Shown here: one piece after another, positions 1 to 10,936 of the stretch
Layout: each line of letters starts with the position of its first letter
How positions within the stretch are numbered: position 1 is the first letter of the stretch
DNA from: Hypomesus transpacificus
Lineage: Eukaryota; Chordata; Actinopteri; Osmeriformes; Osmeridae
Direction of reading: 5' to 3'
DNA: 64,000 bases
Assembly (NCBI RefSeq): GCF_021917145.1
Contig: NW_025813765.1
Location: 62,001 to 126,000, forward strand
Program-made: the position numbers and the translations under genes
The notes under the pieces: generated by a model
Told to the model about the DNA's origin: nothing
The model's database searches: none
Seen by the model: the letters and a program-made list of their open reading frames with translations, nothing else

Positions 1-773
1 GCTATTCCCTCTTGACAACATGAGTGGAATTAGGGTTCAGTTATATCAATGCTTTATAACCCCATTATTCGCCGTCCAGCTTAATTATCTACCACCTCTC
101 ATGTCCCCACGCCTCAACATGCGTTAGATCACTGCTCTCACTGTCTGGAGCACACTGCGTTTACTGCATCTCTCGTCTACTCCTCCTCTCCCTACTGTTA
201 TCACTGCTCTCTAATGCTGGGGGCCTTACGCCCTCCCTCTGCCTCTCTTGTCCCCTTAGGGCCTGAGCTTTTGTTGAACCAAGGCCTCCTATCTAATCCC
301 CCTGCAGGGTTTGTTTACATGTCATTGGGTCATTAAGGCTTCAATACACTCCCCTCCCTCCCGCCAGAAGGCCTTCAATGCACTGCTTTCTACTTGTTGA
401 TCTCCCACTAGACTACACACTGGCTACGTTTATGTGTATGTATCATTGTTGATGCCAACACAGGTTTATATTGCCTGTCTGTGTCACTTGAAGAACGTTT
501 AGTCTTGTGTACATTACTGCTTCTCCCCCTCCTCACTTGGGGTGCTGGCACACACACACACACACACACACACATTGTATTGATTAGCACACACCATTGC
601 TTCTTCCCCTGATGTCTGGGGATGTTGGCATGTCTCAATACGTTTATTATTGCCTCCTCCCTCCTGTTTAGGGAGGCTGGCGCACCTGACTTTGTAAGAA
701 ATACACCTATTTGACTGCTCCTTCCCTCGACTTTAGCTGGTCTGTGCTTCACCTGGTGATGCTTGGAGGGCGC
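1..773. other. gene-free subtelomeric leader sequence
   Basis: No supported coding region. The stretch is pyrimidine-rich and holds loosely repeated units with small inverted repeats and a (CA)n run at about 549-574. It may be the 5' part of retroelement A1, whose left boundary is not visible. Confidence 0.5.
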
Positions 774-1326
774 ACCAACTCGCCATCGTATTGTCTGCCC
801 CCCTGTCTATCCTAGGTGGGCTCCCTGGCGCGCTTACGCGCGCCAGCTCGCGTTCCGGGTCATCTGGCCCTCTCCCCTCTGTGGGAACCCTGACCCTTAG
901 CTGATTCTAAACCCAACCCGCGTCTCTACGCCTAAACCCAACCAGCCCATTTCTGGCCTGCCCCCCATGGCGACTGCCTGCCCTTAGCTGATCCTAACCC
1001 CAACCCGGGTCTGGGATGCCTAAAACACAACCAGGCCGCTTACGCGCGCCAGCTCGCCATCGTATTGTCTGCCCCTCTGTCTATCCTAGGTGGGCTCCCT
1101 GGCGCGCTTACGCGCGCCAGCTCGCGTTCCGGGTCATCTGGCCCTCTCCCCTCTGTGGGAACCCTGACCCTTAGCTGATTCTAAACCCAACCCGCGTCTC
1201 TACGCCTAAACCCAACCAGCCCATTTCTGGCCTGCCCCCCATGGCGACTGCCTGCCCTTAGCTGATCCTAACCCCAACCCGGGCCTGGGATGCCTAAAAC
1301 ACAACCAGGCATCCTCCTGGCTTGCA
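774..1326. repeat. tandem duplication, 274-bp unit
   Basis: The sequence beginning at 779 recurs at 1,053, giving two almost identical copies with a 274-bp period. Units contain GCGC-rich inverted repeats (CTTACGCGCGCCAG) and telomere-like words such as CCTAACCCCAACCC. Position and content match the tandem arrays found at or near the 5' ends of related elements. Confidence 0.85.
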
Positions 1327-1718
1327 TTGGCCCAGCCCAAACCTTACCTCAACCCTCCCTGCAGTTAGAACACCTGGCCTTCGGCCAGTTCTAAACACAA
1401 CCCCGCCCCCAATGCCTAAACTTAACCAGGCCCCCTTTGGACCCCTTTTGACCTCTGACCTCTACTAATTCCAACCCCTACAGTCTTGGTTATTCCTAAA
1501 ACTTAACCACCTCCCCTTAACTCTCTTGTCCACTCTAACTTCTCCTTTGAACACTCGTCATGCAACACCTCTCCCCCACACACACACACACACACCCTCT
1601 GTATGTCTCTTTCCCACTGAACTTAACACCACTGTTTTTCCATTCCAGATTACCACGGTCCATCCATCCAGGTATATACTGTTGTCCTCCTCCCCCCCAT
1701 CCCTCTCTCCTCCGCCTT

Positions 1719-1754
<36 letters not shown>

Positions 1755-1798
1755 TCTCTCTCTCTCTCCTTCTCTCTCTCTCTCTCTCTCAAATCTTT
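1719..1798. repeat. poly-C and (CT)n low-complexity tract
   Basis: A run of about 33 C is followed by (CT)n. Similar poly-C/CT tracts stand in the leaders of elements C (about 25,800 and 26,558) and D (about 44,038). Apparent proteins across it are low-complexity translation. Confidence 0.9.
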
Positions 1799-1973
1799 TC
1801 CCTAGCTTGCCAAGTATCATTACCAATTTTGGTGGACCACTGGAGGCCACCTGGGAGGCAAGGGATGCGCCCTTGATAATTTTTTTTCGCATTTCCTGGG
1901 TCGCCCAGGCGGCCTCTGTTGATCTGTAGTCGTAGGACGGCCCGATTTACCTGCTTCCCTCTTTCATTTGGCT

Positions 1974-2021
1974 AATCGCCTGACGAGTCCCAGCCTTGTA
2001 CGGACGAAACCGGTCGCGATT
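1974..2021 (+). ncRNA. type I hammerhead ribozyme (element A1)
   Basis: Stem I is AATCGC (1974-1979) paired with GCGATT (2016-2021), a perfect 6 bp. The core CTGACGA is at 1980-1986. Stem II is GTCC/GGAC (1987-1990, 2002-2005). GAAA is at 2006-2009. The very short stem III segment is the palindrome CCGG, and the cleavage site is TC at 2014-2015. PLEs are known to carry type I hammerheads with minimal stem III that work best as dimers. The palindromic stem III fits that. Confidence 0.85.
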
Positions 2022-2181
2022 CGGGGGCCTTCGCACCTGCTCCGTCTATTCTGGTCGGGATGTACAGGTAATCTCGATCCGGAGCGCGTCGGTTCACATT
2101 TTTGGATTGCAAACTTTTTTTGCTCAAGTGATGAGCGCCTCCTACTCTGTGCCTCTCTCTCCCTCTCCCCATCCTGCTCTG

Positions 2182-2216
<35 letters not shown>

Positions 2217-2434
2217 GTTCACTTTCAATTTTGAAAAAAATGCTTCTTGGTGTTGACTTTTTTTTCCCACAGCCACCAGATGACGCTCATGCGCCTCTGC
2301 TTTGATAACCTCTCTTCCAGTTTTCCTCCCACTGATGACCTCTACTCTGCGGACAGCCGAGATCTGGTATAGTTAATTTCTCTTTCAGGTAGGCCCCTTC
2401 TTAGCTTTTCAGATTAGGTTAGCTACTCGGCCAG

Positions 2435-2609
2435 GTATGACACCCACTCATTCACTCACTCACTCACTCACACACACACACATCCAACAGTAGTTTTTCA
2501 GTCCTTGACTCCGGTTCTCTGCTGCTGCTTAGTAGTCCATTTTGTTTATATCACTCCTCTTGTCTTGTCTTTTCTTTCCCCTCCCTCTCCCCCTCCCTTC
2601 CCATAATAG
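2435..2609 (+). other. predicted leader intron (element A1)
   Basis: The donor CCAG|GTATGA is at 2434/2435 and the acceptor is a pyrimidine tract plus AATAG ending at 2609, one base before the ORF1 ATG at 2611. The same donor sentence (AG..TTAGCTACYCGG..CAG then GTATGACAC) and an acceptor just before ATG recur in elements B, C and D. This supports a real spliced leader. PLEs are known to retain introns. Confidence 0.6.
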
Positions 2610-2610
2610 C

Positions 2611-4206
2611 ATGTCCCCCCCTCGCCGACCGCGCCTTGCCCCCCCGAGCACTTACTGCCCCTACGGGCTCACTCCCCCTCCTCCTCCTCCCCCCTCCTCC
2701 ACTCATTATGTCCCCTACCCGGCTACGGGTGCCCGCTGGGTCTATATAACCCCGGACCCCTACCAGGGCTTCCCCTACCCACCACACTTTTATGGTGGTC
2801 CCCCTGGCCCAACCCCTCCTCCTCCTCCTCCCCCTTATTATCATACACCCTGGTATCCCTACCAACACCAGCATCCCCTTTATCTCCCTTCCCACCATAC
2901 CCCTGGGAACCTTAGGACCCTTACCGCCAACCCCACCTCTCTGGTTTCACAGCCCTCTGTTCCCCCGTGGGCTAGTCCCACCCCCATACTACCTCCCCTT
3001 GGCCCTCACCGCAGGGGAGGCAAACACAGGACCCCAGCCCGAAAGCGCTATAGACAACGCTCAGCTGCCCTGCGCTCTTCTATCAACCCCAGACCCGTCC
3101 CGGGCCCTGCCCCCATCCCAGCTCTACTGCCCTTGGCACCCCCATCCACCACCTTTGCCACCCCACGCGCACCAGTGAGGCGTCCCAGTTCTAGTACGGC
3201 TGGGCACCTTATTACACCTTCTGGGGCCAAAAGGAATCAGGCTCACGCTACCACTCCCCCCATAACCCCTAGCCTACCCAAAACCCCCTCTCCCTCCCTG
3301 CCCCGGCCTACCACCTCTACAACCCAAGCTCTGGTCCATTCGACACCCTTAGTCTTGGATTTGAGCCCTTTCCGGACACTTAAGGCTGCCACGTGCCTTT
3401 CAGCACGGCCCCCACCACCACTCCCCACTAGACCGCACGGTCAGCCCAACGTTGCTGCACCGGAGGACGCCATCACAGCCCTCTCATCCCCGTCTGTTGC
3501 CGACGATGAGGCCTTATCCGACCACGGAGGCAGCTGTGACTCGCTCCCTCTGTCCCCCCTCCCTTCCCACGCGGCCCCCCCCAACTCACCTCGGGGGTAC
3601 GTAGATGTTGAATCCCACTCCCCCCTCTCTTTCCTCCCCTCCACATCTGCAGCACGCACCCAGGCTCCGCGTCCTGTCCCAGCTTACACCCGCCATGACC
3701 ATGGTGGCAAAAAGCATCTTTGGACCCTGACCCCCATTAGAGGCACTGTGGTTGTGGGTGACTCAAATCTCCACCGTCTCCCCCACGTCCTGCGGGACTC
3801 TGTCCAAGTTGATTGTTACCCTGGGGCTAAACTATGTCATGCTATTGACATCCTGAGGAACATCAAAACCCCGGTCCTAAACGTGACCAAGGTCATTTTA
3901 TCTTTTGGCCTGAACGACAGAACCACACCCCTTAATGTCTCCTCCCGTCAGGCTCGAACCCTGTTCACCAAGGCTGCTACGACCTTCCCCTTTGCCTCCA
4001 TATTTGTCCCTCTAATCAACACTAGCCCCCGCCTGCCCCAATCAGAGCGAGACACTGTGTGGGCCTTAAACAACTTCCTTGCCACCCATATGCCCATTAT
4101 CCCCTTACTCCCTACCCATCTCTTCCACACCGGTCCAGATCGTATCCACTGGACCGCACCCACTGCCCAGGCCATGCTGGAGCACTGGTCTAGCTTCCTG
4201 GACTAG
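2611..4206 (+). CDS. ORF1: proline-rich protein with C-terminal SGNH hydrolase domain
   Basis: 531 aa. ATG 2611 is chosen because it stands one base after the predicted splice acceptor, as in B, C and D. Residues 1 to about 350 are proline-, serine- and tyrosine-rich with a short basic patch (RRGGKHRTPARKRYRQR). Residues about 375-530 form an SGNH/GDSL-type hydrolase domain: GDSN with S385, a YPGA glycine block, GLND with N435, and D510-x-x-H513-W. All catalytic positions are present. The family hydrolyses esters. CR1-type LINE ORF1 proteins and rotifer Athena/terminon elements also carry such domains, but their role in transposition is not settled. The frame closes with TAG and no RT follows, in contrast to B, C and E. 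Domain assignment is solid; function in this element is inference. Confidence 0.8.
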   Translation: MSPPRRPRLAPPSTYCPYGLTPPPPPPPSSTHYVPYPATGARWVYITPDPYQGFPYPPHFYGGPPGPTPPPPPPPYYHTPWYPYQHQHPLYLPSHHTPGNLRTLTANPTSLVSQPSVPPWASPTPILPPLGPHRRGGKHRTPARKRYRQRSAALRSSINPRPVPGPAPIPALLPLAPPSTTFATPRAPVRRPSSSTAGHLITPSGAKRNQAHATTPPITPSLPKTPSPSLPRPTTSTTQALVHSTPLVLDLSPFRTLKAATCLSARPPPPLPTRPHGQPNVAAPEDAITALSSPSVADDEALSDHGGSCDSLPLSPLPSHAAPPNSPRGYVDVESHSPLSFLPSTSAARTQAPRPVPAYTRHDHGGKKHLWTLTPIRGTVVVGDSNLHRLPHVLRDSVQVDCYPGAKLCHAIDILRNIKTPVLNVTKVILSFGLNDRTTPLNVSSRQARTLFTKAATTFPFASIFVPLINTSPRLPQSERDTVWALNNFLATHMPIIPLLPTHLFHTGPDRIHWTAPTAQAMLEHWSSFLD

Positions 4207-4319
4207 TTTCCCATCCCTCACACAGCCCTTGTGCTTCCCCTTATCTGTCTCCTAAATAACCCCCCATCACGTCTGTGATGCTGTCTCACTCCACTACCAC
4301 CCCCTGCATCCAGCCCCTA

Positions 4320-5150
4320 CCAACCCCCTCATGCTACTTCACTACAGTGATTGATGGCATCACCCAATATATAACCCTTCCTCCTACCTCCCTTCCCCCC
4401 TCCCCTCCCTCCCACTAGGACCACCCATCATCACCACAAGTCTTCCAGAACCCTGAGGAGACGCGTGCCTCTCATCCCTACAGAGACGCGTGTCCCCCGG
4501 AACGTCTGGGGTCTGTGTTTGCCAAAGGGTCGCTTAGGACCCTCTTGGCTTCACTCCACGTCTGCTGCCTATCCTCTCCTATGGTAAATTCCCCCTCATG
4601 CTACTTCACTACAGTGATTGATGGCATCACCCAATATATAACCCTTCCTCCTACCTCCCTTCCCCCCTCCCCTCCCTCCCACTAGGACCACCCATCATCA
4701 CCACAAGTCTTCCAGAACCCTGAGGAGACGCGTGCCTCTCATCCCTACAGAGACGCGTCCCCCCAGAACGCCGCCTCCGGCGGCGTTTGGGGTTTGTGTT
4801 TGCCAAGGGGTCGCCGAGGACCCTCTTGGCTTCACTCCACGTCTGCTGCCTATCCTCTCCCATGGTAATTCCCCCTCATGCTACTTCACTACAGTGATTG
4901 ATGGCATCACCCAATATATAACCCTTCCTCTTCCCTCCCTCCCCCCCTCCCCTCCCTCCCATTAGGACCACCCGTCATCACCACACACCTTCCAGAACCC
5001 TGAGGAGACGCGTGCCTCTCATCCCTACAGAGACGCGTGTCCCCAGAACGCCGCCTCCGGCGGCGTTTGGGGTTTGTGTTTGCCAAGGGGTCGCTGAGGA
5101 CCCTCTTGGCTTCACTCCACGTACACCATTTACCTCTCCCCATGGTAATA
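4320..5150 (+). repeat. three tandem exon-like modules, about 264-280 bp
   Basis: Three copies begin near 4,420, 4,684 and 4,964 at a CYATTAG or CACTAG step after a long pyrimidine tract, and each ends in CATGGTAAT or TATGGTAAA. Each unit therefore looks like an exon bounded by an acceptor and a donor. Units carry paired ACGCGT palindromes. The second and third also contain a hairpin of about 14 bp (4761-4792 and 5041-5072). Confidence 0.8.
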
Positions 5151-5339
5151 CCCTCTGTTTGTCTCTTCATGTTAAATGTTGCTTGTATTAGATCAGGTGT
5201 TTTGGTCCCTGCATGGTTATCATGACTGGTTAATAGTGTTAGCCTCCATATTTTAGCTTTAGTCCTGTTCATTGGCATGCCTGGCTGGATTAGGAGGAGT
5301 TATCCATGTTGCCTGACCTTTGTCTGCCTCTATTAATTT

Positions 5340-5580
5340 CCTTTCACCCTCCTGTTTCTCCCTCTCTCCTTCCTCCTTGGTGCCTCTCTGCTCTTCGTGT
5401 CAGGCGGCGAGCTACCATAGGGTACTAGGCCTGGGTCCTCTTCGGAGTTCCTGGAGGGGCGTAGCCCCTTTTCTCTCGGTGGGTGATCCGTAGGTTCCTG
5501 GAAGTGTACGTGCACTCTACCCCGACCTCTGCTGATCTCCGGATCTTAAATGTCATTGTGAGTGGGTTTCATATTCTCCT
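5340..5580 (+). repeat. 3' terminal module of element A1
   Basis: Contains the landmark GGCCTGGGTCC...GTTCCTGGAGGGGC.TAGCCCC shared with the 3' ends at 15,770, 16,826, 25,191, 30,640 and 46,290. The GGGGC-GTA-GCCCC core can form a hairpin. It ends at TTCTCCT directly before (CCCTAA)n, so it is probably the end recognised or used at telomere joining. Confidence 0.7.
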
Positions 5581-5634
5581 CTAACCCTAACCCTAACCCT
5601 AACCCTAACCCTAACCCTAACCCTAACCCTAACC
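5581..5634 (+). repeat. interstitial telomeric tract (CCCTAA)n
   Basis: About nine uninterrupted hexamers at the 3' junction of element A1. The C-rich strand is +. Confidence 0.97.
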
Positions 5635-6365
5635 CAACTTACCATGACCAGCCATTTATATAGAGCCCAAACAGTATCATTGCACGGTGGCCGGGGGTGG
5701 GCATTTGTATGTCTCGTATCGTGGGTGTGCATGTATATGTCAAGTAGCACGTCATGAAATGAACCCCTATGAATTGACTCACCCCTGGTCACTTTTATTG
5801 TAGGAGGTCATTTGGTCATAGCTGTATATATGGTGGAGGAGATCTCCTCTGACCCGATATCCATATACTGGTCTCAATGGGGATACCTGGCGCAGAGCTC
5901 TGTTAAGGGATGGCATCACACACACACACACACAATTGACCAAATCGGTTATTAGGATGACATTTTGCAAGGCTTCTTGTTGTAGTCTCCTCGGCACACC
6001 TGAATACGGCCGGACAGGTCGACATCCATCCACATCACCAAGCTCAAGCTCAACTCTGACTCTGACTAATATTATGTGTCCTCGTGTATGTTACGTAGAT
6101 ATGATTTGTATTGTTTCTGTCGTTTACGTTCACATTTATGCATTGAGCAGACTCTTTTATCCAAAGCCACTTCCAGGAGAGCGCTTTACAGAAGAGCATG
6201 GGTCACTGGTCATAACAGCGAGGTAGTCCCAAACATTGCAAGCAGCCAATCTCAATGGGGATACCTGGCGCAGAGCTCTTTTTTTATCCATAGAAAATCT
6301 CTTGATTGTAGTATTTGACGAGTCGTCAACGCTTTTAATTCAATGAATGAACGTGTTTACTTGCA
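5635..6365. repeat. gene upstream region with a direct repeat and a fish-type dispersed repeat
   Basis: The phrase TCTCAATGGGGATACCTGGC occurs at 5,872 and again at 6,250, flanking about 350 bp with a (CA)n run. At about 6,138-6,185 the words GCATTGAGCAGACTC and TTATCCAAAGCCACTT resemble the tail of a repeat that is very common in teleost genomes. No coding region is supported here. Confidence 0.5.
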
Positions 6366-6405
6366 GGGTGAAAATTCTGTTCTGGCTACAGTGGATACGG
6401 AAAAC

Positions 6406-9400
6406 ATGAGGTATACGTTTTCAGTCATGTTAACTAGGCTTTGAGTAATTGTTTCCAGTGATCATTATTTAATTTCCAAAATTGGAAACTGCATGTATAG
6501 ACAAGACTAGATCAGATGTGTTTCAAACTTGTTCACCGACTGATTGTGCAATGCTTGATAGATTAATATTCCTGACACTCCTATTAACTATCATTCATAT
6601 TTTTCACTTACACGCAGGACGACAGCGGATGCTGACCATTTGAGATACACCACGACAGCTAAAGAAAACACCAGCAACCTTGCGCACCGGCGCAGTCAGT
6701 TTAACGGAGTTAAAGAATTTCTCTGTGACGAGGACGTACACATCTCTGTTCATCCAACTCGGGTGACGGCATACGAACAAGATACCTTTCTGGAGTACAG
6801 ATTTGATATTGATGGTGTGGTGCTAGAGCTCCAGGACCTGGCGGCCATCAAAATGCCATTAAACTATGTCTCTTTTGATAAACCGACAAAGCACAACTTG
6901 AAGCCAGCATTTCATCTGCTAAAAAAGCACGTCAGCAACAACCATGTCTACTCTGATAAGGGTTTTGCATGCCTTATGCATTGCAAAGGGATTAAACTGG
7001 CTGAATCCCAGGTAATTCTCAGTAATCATTTAATCATGTGTCTTTCTTGTGCTCAATGGTGCATTCTCTCTCGCCCAACTTTTTTTTTTTACTTGTATGT
7101 TTGTGTGTGGTAGTTTTAAAAGCTATTACGCCCATTAGGAACTGTATGTTATTTAGCAACAGCTGAATTTGCAGGCCGGGTGACTTCATGTTCTTGTTTC
7201 ATGTTCTGAACACCTCACAGGGATGGAGCTTGACCGTCGCTTTGATACCCGCTGAAAGAGATGGACGTGACTGGATGAAGTATCAGCAGGGCATGGACAC
7301 CGAAACTCTGAAGTACTTTGTTGAAGTGCATACACAACTTACCGTGTTGTTAGAACACCTTTCAGTAGACGACATGTCGCGACCCACGGTGCGGAAAAAC
7401 ACAATGTACGACCTGTCCAGGGTCAATGTCCTTGAACCGGACCAGGGATTTTATTTGACATTGATAGACAATGCTCTAGCCAACACAGCGAAGAACAATT
7501 CATTGAGGACCATTGTGATTTTGACCAAGTTTGGACAGAAACAAAGGTCTGACCTGAATCTTTGCCAGCTGTGTGAAGTCGCCAGGGTGAAAAGCGTTAG
7601 CATCCACACTGCTTGTGACATCCAGTCCAAGTGTGGAGATTATCATCATTTTTGGTCAAAGTACGCACTGCAAAAGCTTGTAGGATTAAAGGGCAGTGTG
7701 TTCGCTGCCCTGTCCATGAGGGAAGCTGTGAACTTTCAGAGCAATCTGGATGGTAAAAAAATGGACATCAGCAAGCCCCTCCAACAAATTGTCGTTTCTC
7801 CAGAACAACTGACATTCATACAGCTCTACGCAGACACTCCGCACAACAGAACACGCACATACTACTCTCATCCTGTTTCGGGGGAGATTGTTTGCTGCGG
7901 GCTTATGCACCACATGACAGCGAGGGCCATGTCAAACCGCAGCAGGGACTATTTACTTCACATGAGAGAGCACACCAGAAAGTTGCAAACGTGTGTTGCC
8001 GCCAGGGTCGAAGTTGTCACGCTATGTGCAGCAAACCAGATGTGCCGCGCACTCAGTGGGAGAGACTTTTTTGATGTTCCAAAGCTGCGCGCCCTCATTG
8101 AACAGGAGCCTATGCTACTGCCTTTTGAGGAGTGTGGAGCGCCAGGAGGCAACACCTTCACCAGTTTACTGCGGGAACTGCCAACTCACCTCTGTGACAC
8201 GCTACAGGCAGCCCTTGACGCAGGCCGAGGCACCGGCCGATTCACAGAGTCCTGGACTGCTTTCCAGGCCGAGATTGCTTTGGAAGTCTTCTTTTGGGGA
8301 AGGCCCTCCAGCAAGTATGACTCGGTTCTTGCGGCTAACCTGGGGCCGGCCACTGACAAGGAAAGAAGCTTAACCTGGGAAAGGGGAATCTTGGGCTTAG
8401 CTCCCGTCAACTCTGCCACTTTGGAAGACACTCCCCCTCCGCTTTTGTACTGGACCAAAGATGAAAAGCAGAAGGCCAGAATTCAAAGAGTATTTGCGTT
8501 TGCGGACTACGTGGAGGCAGCTTTTCCCGTCGTAGGCAAACGCCTGTTAAGAGTCGTCCTTTCAGATCTGCTGGAAAACAACAACTTGTCCCTTGAAGCA
8601 TTCACCAAAAACGAACCACCCAGTTTCGGCCGTTGCACTGGCACACTCAGCACTGGTCAGCTCGTGGAACAGCTGTTAAAAGTCAAAATGTTTGCATACC
8701 CATACACGTATGGAAGGGCGGCCGCTCTCCTGGAGGCAGCTGGTAAGCCAGTAAGAGACATCTTAGATTCTGCTTTGACTTCCCTGGCTATCACTTTTTT
8801 CCCTGCCATCAAACTGCACGACGAGACGCGCAATGCAAAGGTGAGTTGGAACAAACGGGACTACTGGAACGTGCTCGCCCCCCTGCAGAACCCGACGCCA
8901 CAAGCCAAAGCAGCTCTTTTTGAAGCAGACGTTGTGGTCGAACTGATTTCCAGAGGGCTGACTTTCGAAAAGAATTTGGCCGCCGCCAAAGAGAACGGAA
9001 TGCCATGGATGCTAGCCGTGCTGGAGCGTCTGGATGGAGAGAGACGGAATCTGAGTAGGCCACAACTGGTTACTGTCTGCACTTTCCTCAGTTGTATAGC
9101 CTTGCTGCAGCAGGGTGTTTACGTGGACTACAACAGCTTGTCAAGGCTCGAAATGGCGCTCCCCGTCACACAAGCCAGGCTCAGACTTTTGCAGATACAA
9201 AGCAAGAACATTTTACCGGCTGTAAGTAAACTGACGATATATCGCCTAGACCACGAAATACCCTTTAAAATAACGCCTCTGCAAGTGGGGTTGCGTCAGG
9301 TAAAGCCTGATGCCTGGCACGAACAACAACAACAACATCAACAACAGGAAGAAGACTTTGAAGACCTGCTGCACGATGACAATGAGCAACAACAGACAGT

Positions 9401-9620
9401 AACCCACACGCCCAGTCTGGCCTTACCAGCTGGGTATAAAATGCGTTGGTCTTCACAAGAACTTGACCTTGCACACCAAGCAATTCAGGCACATGGAGGG
9501 AGTGCATCAATGCAGGCATACAAGCTCTACGTCGACCTTTGTATCAATGCCAGAACACCCACACGCACTCATGATGCCTTTAAAAAGAAAGGGGTCACTT
9601 TTCGGCTTCAAACTCTTTAA
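6406..9620 (+). CDS. three-exon gene, 932-aa protein of unknown function with C-terminal SANT/Myb-like segment
   Basis: Exons are 6406-6410 (the coding end of an exon bounded by CAG at 6366 and GT at 6411), 6618-7011 and 7221-9620. All junctions are GT-AG and the frame stays open for 932 codons. The first exon is also open upstream of the ATG, so a further 5' exon is possible. I do not recognise the main body, which looks globular with scattered Cys and His (for example CDIQSKCGDYHHFW). A Gln-rich stretch follows near residue 830. The last 60 residues (MRWSSQELDLAHQAIQAHGG onward, ending RTHDAFKKKGVTF) look like a SANT/Myb-type DNA-binding helix bundle. It could be a host gene or the main protein of an undescribed mobile element. 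Telomeric tracts lie on both sides (5,634 and 10,891). Confidence 0.7.
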
Positions 9621-10890
9621 AATGGGTGATGTTGTGTGTATATCCTGTGAATTTTGTTTGTTTTTTTTGTTGTTTTTTTTTTTATAAAAAATGTTAAAGA
9701 AGTGAATATGGACATGTTTTTGTCTTAAATTCTTTAATCCCTTGTTCACTCGTGTTTCAGGGAGTTTGTTCTTCCCCGCGCATCCCCCGAGCAGGTGCTC
9801 TCTCAGCCCGGTTTCAAGGTTGCTTCTGAAATGGAGAGATAACAACACAAAATACAGCCTGTTTCCCACACCCTGTGTGAGACACAATGTTTTAAGCCTG
9901 AGCACAGTTCTAAGTTCATAAGACATACATATAATAAGCACAATACATAACTTTATCTTGTTTCTTTCACTTCACAAAAGCTGTTCTTTCTTTTAAAAGT
10001 TAAGTTTAAGACCTCTATTGTTTCAGATTCTCCATTTTACCAAATCACACCTCTTTTCATCAAAGATATGATAAACCCAATTTTCACTATGCCAAACCAG
10101 AATCTGTATGCTTCTTAAATGAAATATAGACCAATTAACGTTCTTAATGTGGCTATTAACCAAACAAATTTCCCAACTGTATTTTCTACACAGGTCAGAT
10201 AGGTAGAACTTCATAACTCGCTCTGCTGCTGTTCAAAACGAGTCATTTAGCTCAAACCATCATAACCACAATTCATCAGACTTCATGAGTCTTCCCAAAT
10301 TATTTCTGAACTGAGTGTTATAATAACCCTCTTCGTGCACAAACACCATTTATTAATACAACATTATCACAGCCTAACTGTTTATCCCATAGACCTTCAA
10401 AGTACATTGATCATTTCCTCTTCACTACGTCAATGTTTTGTAACCTATCATCTCTTCACATGGGAGAATGAAAGAACCCTGGTACGGCTTCGCTCCTGAG
10501 TGGACACGCTGGTGACGGAGGGACATTGCCACGTTGCCGTGGCCTTTGCCTGGCCGAGGTGCCCAATTGGGGGACAAACACCACAAAACGCATACCCACG
10601 GAAAGCTGGAGGCCTGCCGAATGCAGGGAGATCGCCCGCGTGCGACGGTCAGACTCGTAGCCCGCACAAGGGCTTCACCAGAGGCCAAAGGCCAGACCTT
10701 TGACCTCATGCATGCAGACTGTCGTAGTGGCTTTTTTTGTCCACCAGGTGGAGCAAGGTCTCGAAACCCTGTGACGTCCGTGCACTGTGAAGTTTGCTGG
10801 GCGGTGTCAAAGCGCCTCGGCCAATGGGCTAGCTAGGGATATGTAAACGAGTGCCATTCAAATGAGTGTCAAGCTCGTTGGCAAGCGCTT
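9621..10890. other. gene-free interval after the 932-aa gene
   Basis: AT-rich 3' flank followed from about 10,440 by GC-richer sequence. An ATAAAA at about 9,684 could serve as a weak poly(A) signal. Short open stretches exist but none has support. The interval stops at the telomeric tract at 10,891. Confidence 0.5.
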
Positions 10891-10936
10891 ACCTAACCCT
10901 AACCCTAACCCTAACCCTAACCCTAACCCTAACCCT
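10891..10936 (+). repeat. interstitial telomeric tract (CCCTAA)n
   Basis: Seven to eight hexamers. The reading frame of the downstream RT passes through it as Pro-Asn repeats. Confidence 0.97.

Larger units (their letters stand above)
774..5580 (+). mobile_element. SGNH-only Penelope-like derivative (element A1)
   Basis: Order of parts: 274-bp tandem repeats, a hammerhead ribozyme at 1974, a leader with a short predicted intron, ORF1 with a C-terminal SGNH hydrolase domain, about 270-bp tandem repeats, and a 3' module that runs into CCCTAA repeats at 5,581. The same leader and 3' module occur in elements B and C of this window, which carry RT and GIY-YIG domains. A1 has no RT, so it is probably mobilised in trans by an RT-bearing relative. 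That is inference from shared ends. The left limit is uncertain and may lie outside the window. Confidence 0.7.

Noticed and set aside
4460-4530. CCCTGAGGAGACGCGTG plus ACGCGT as a hammerhead (CTGANGA with N = G and a 6-bp stem II)
   Set aside because: The GAAA element is absent after the second ACGCGT in every unit. The ACGCGT pair is kept only as a palindrome.
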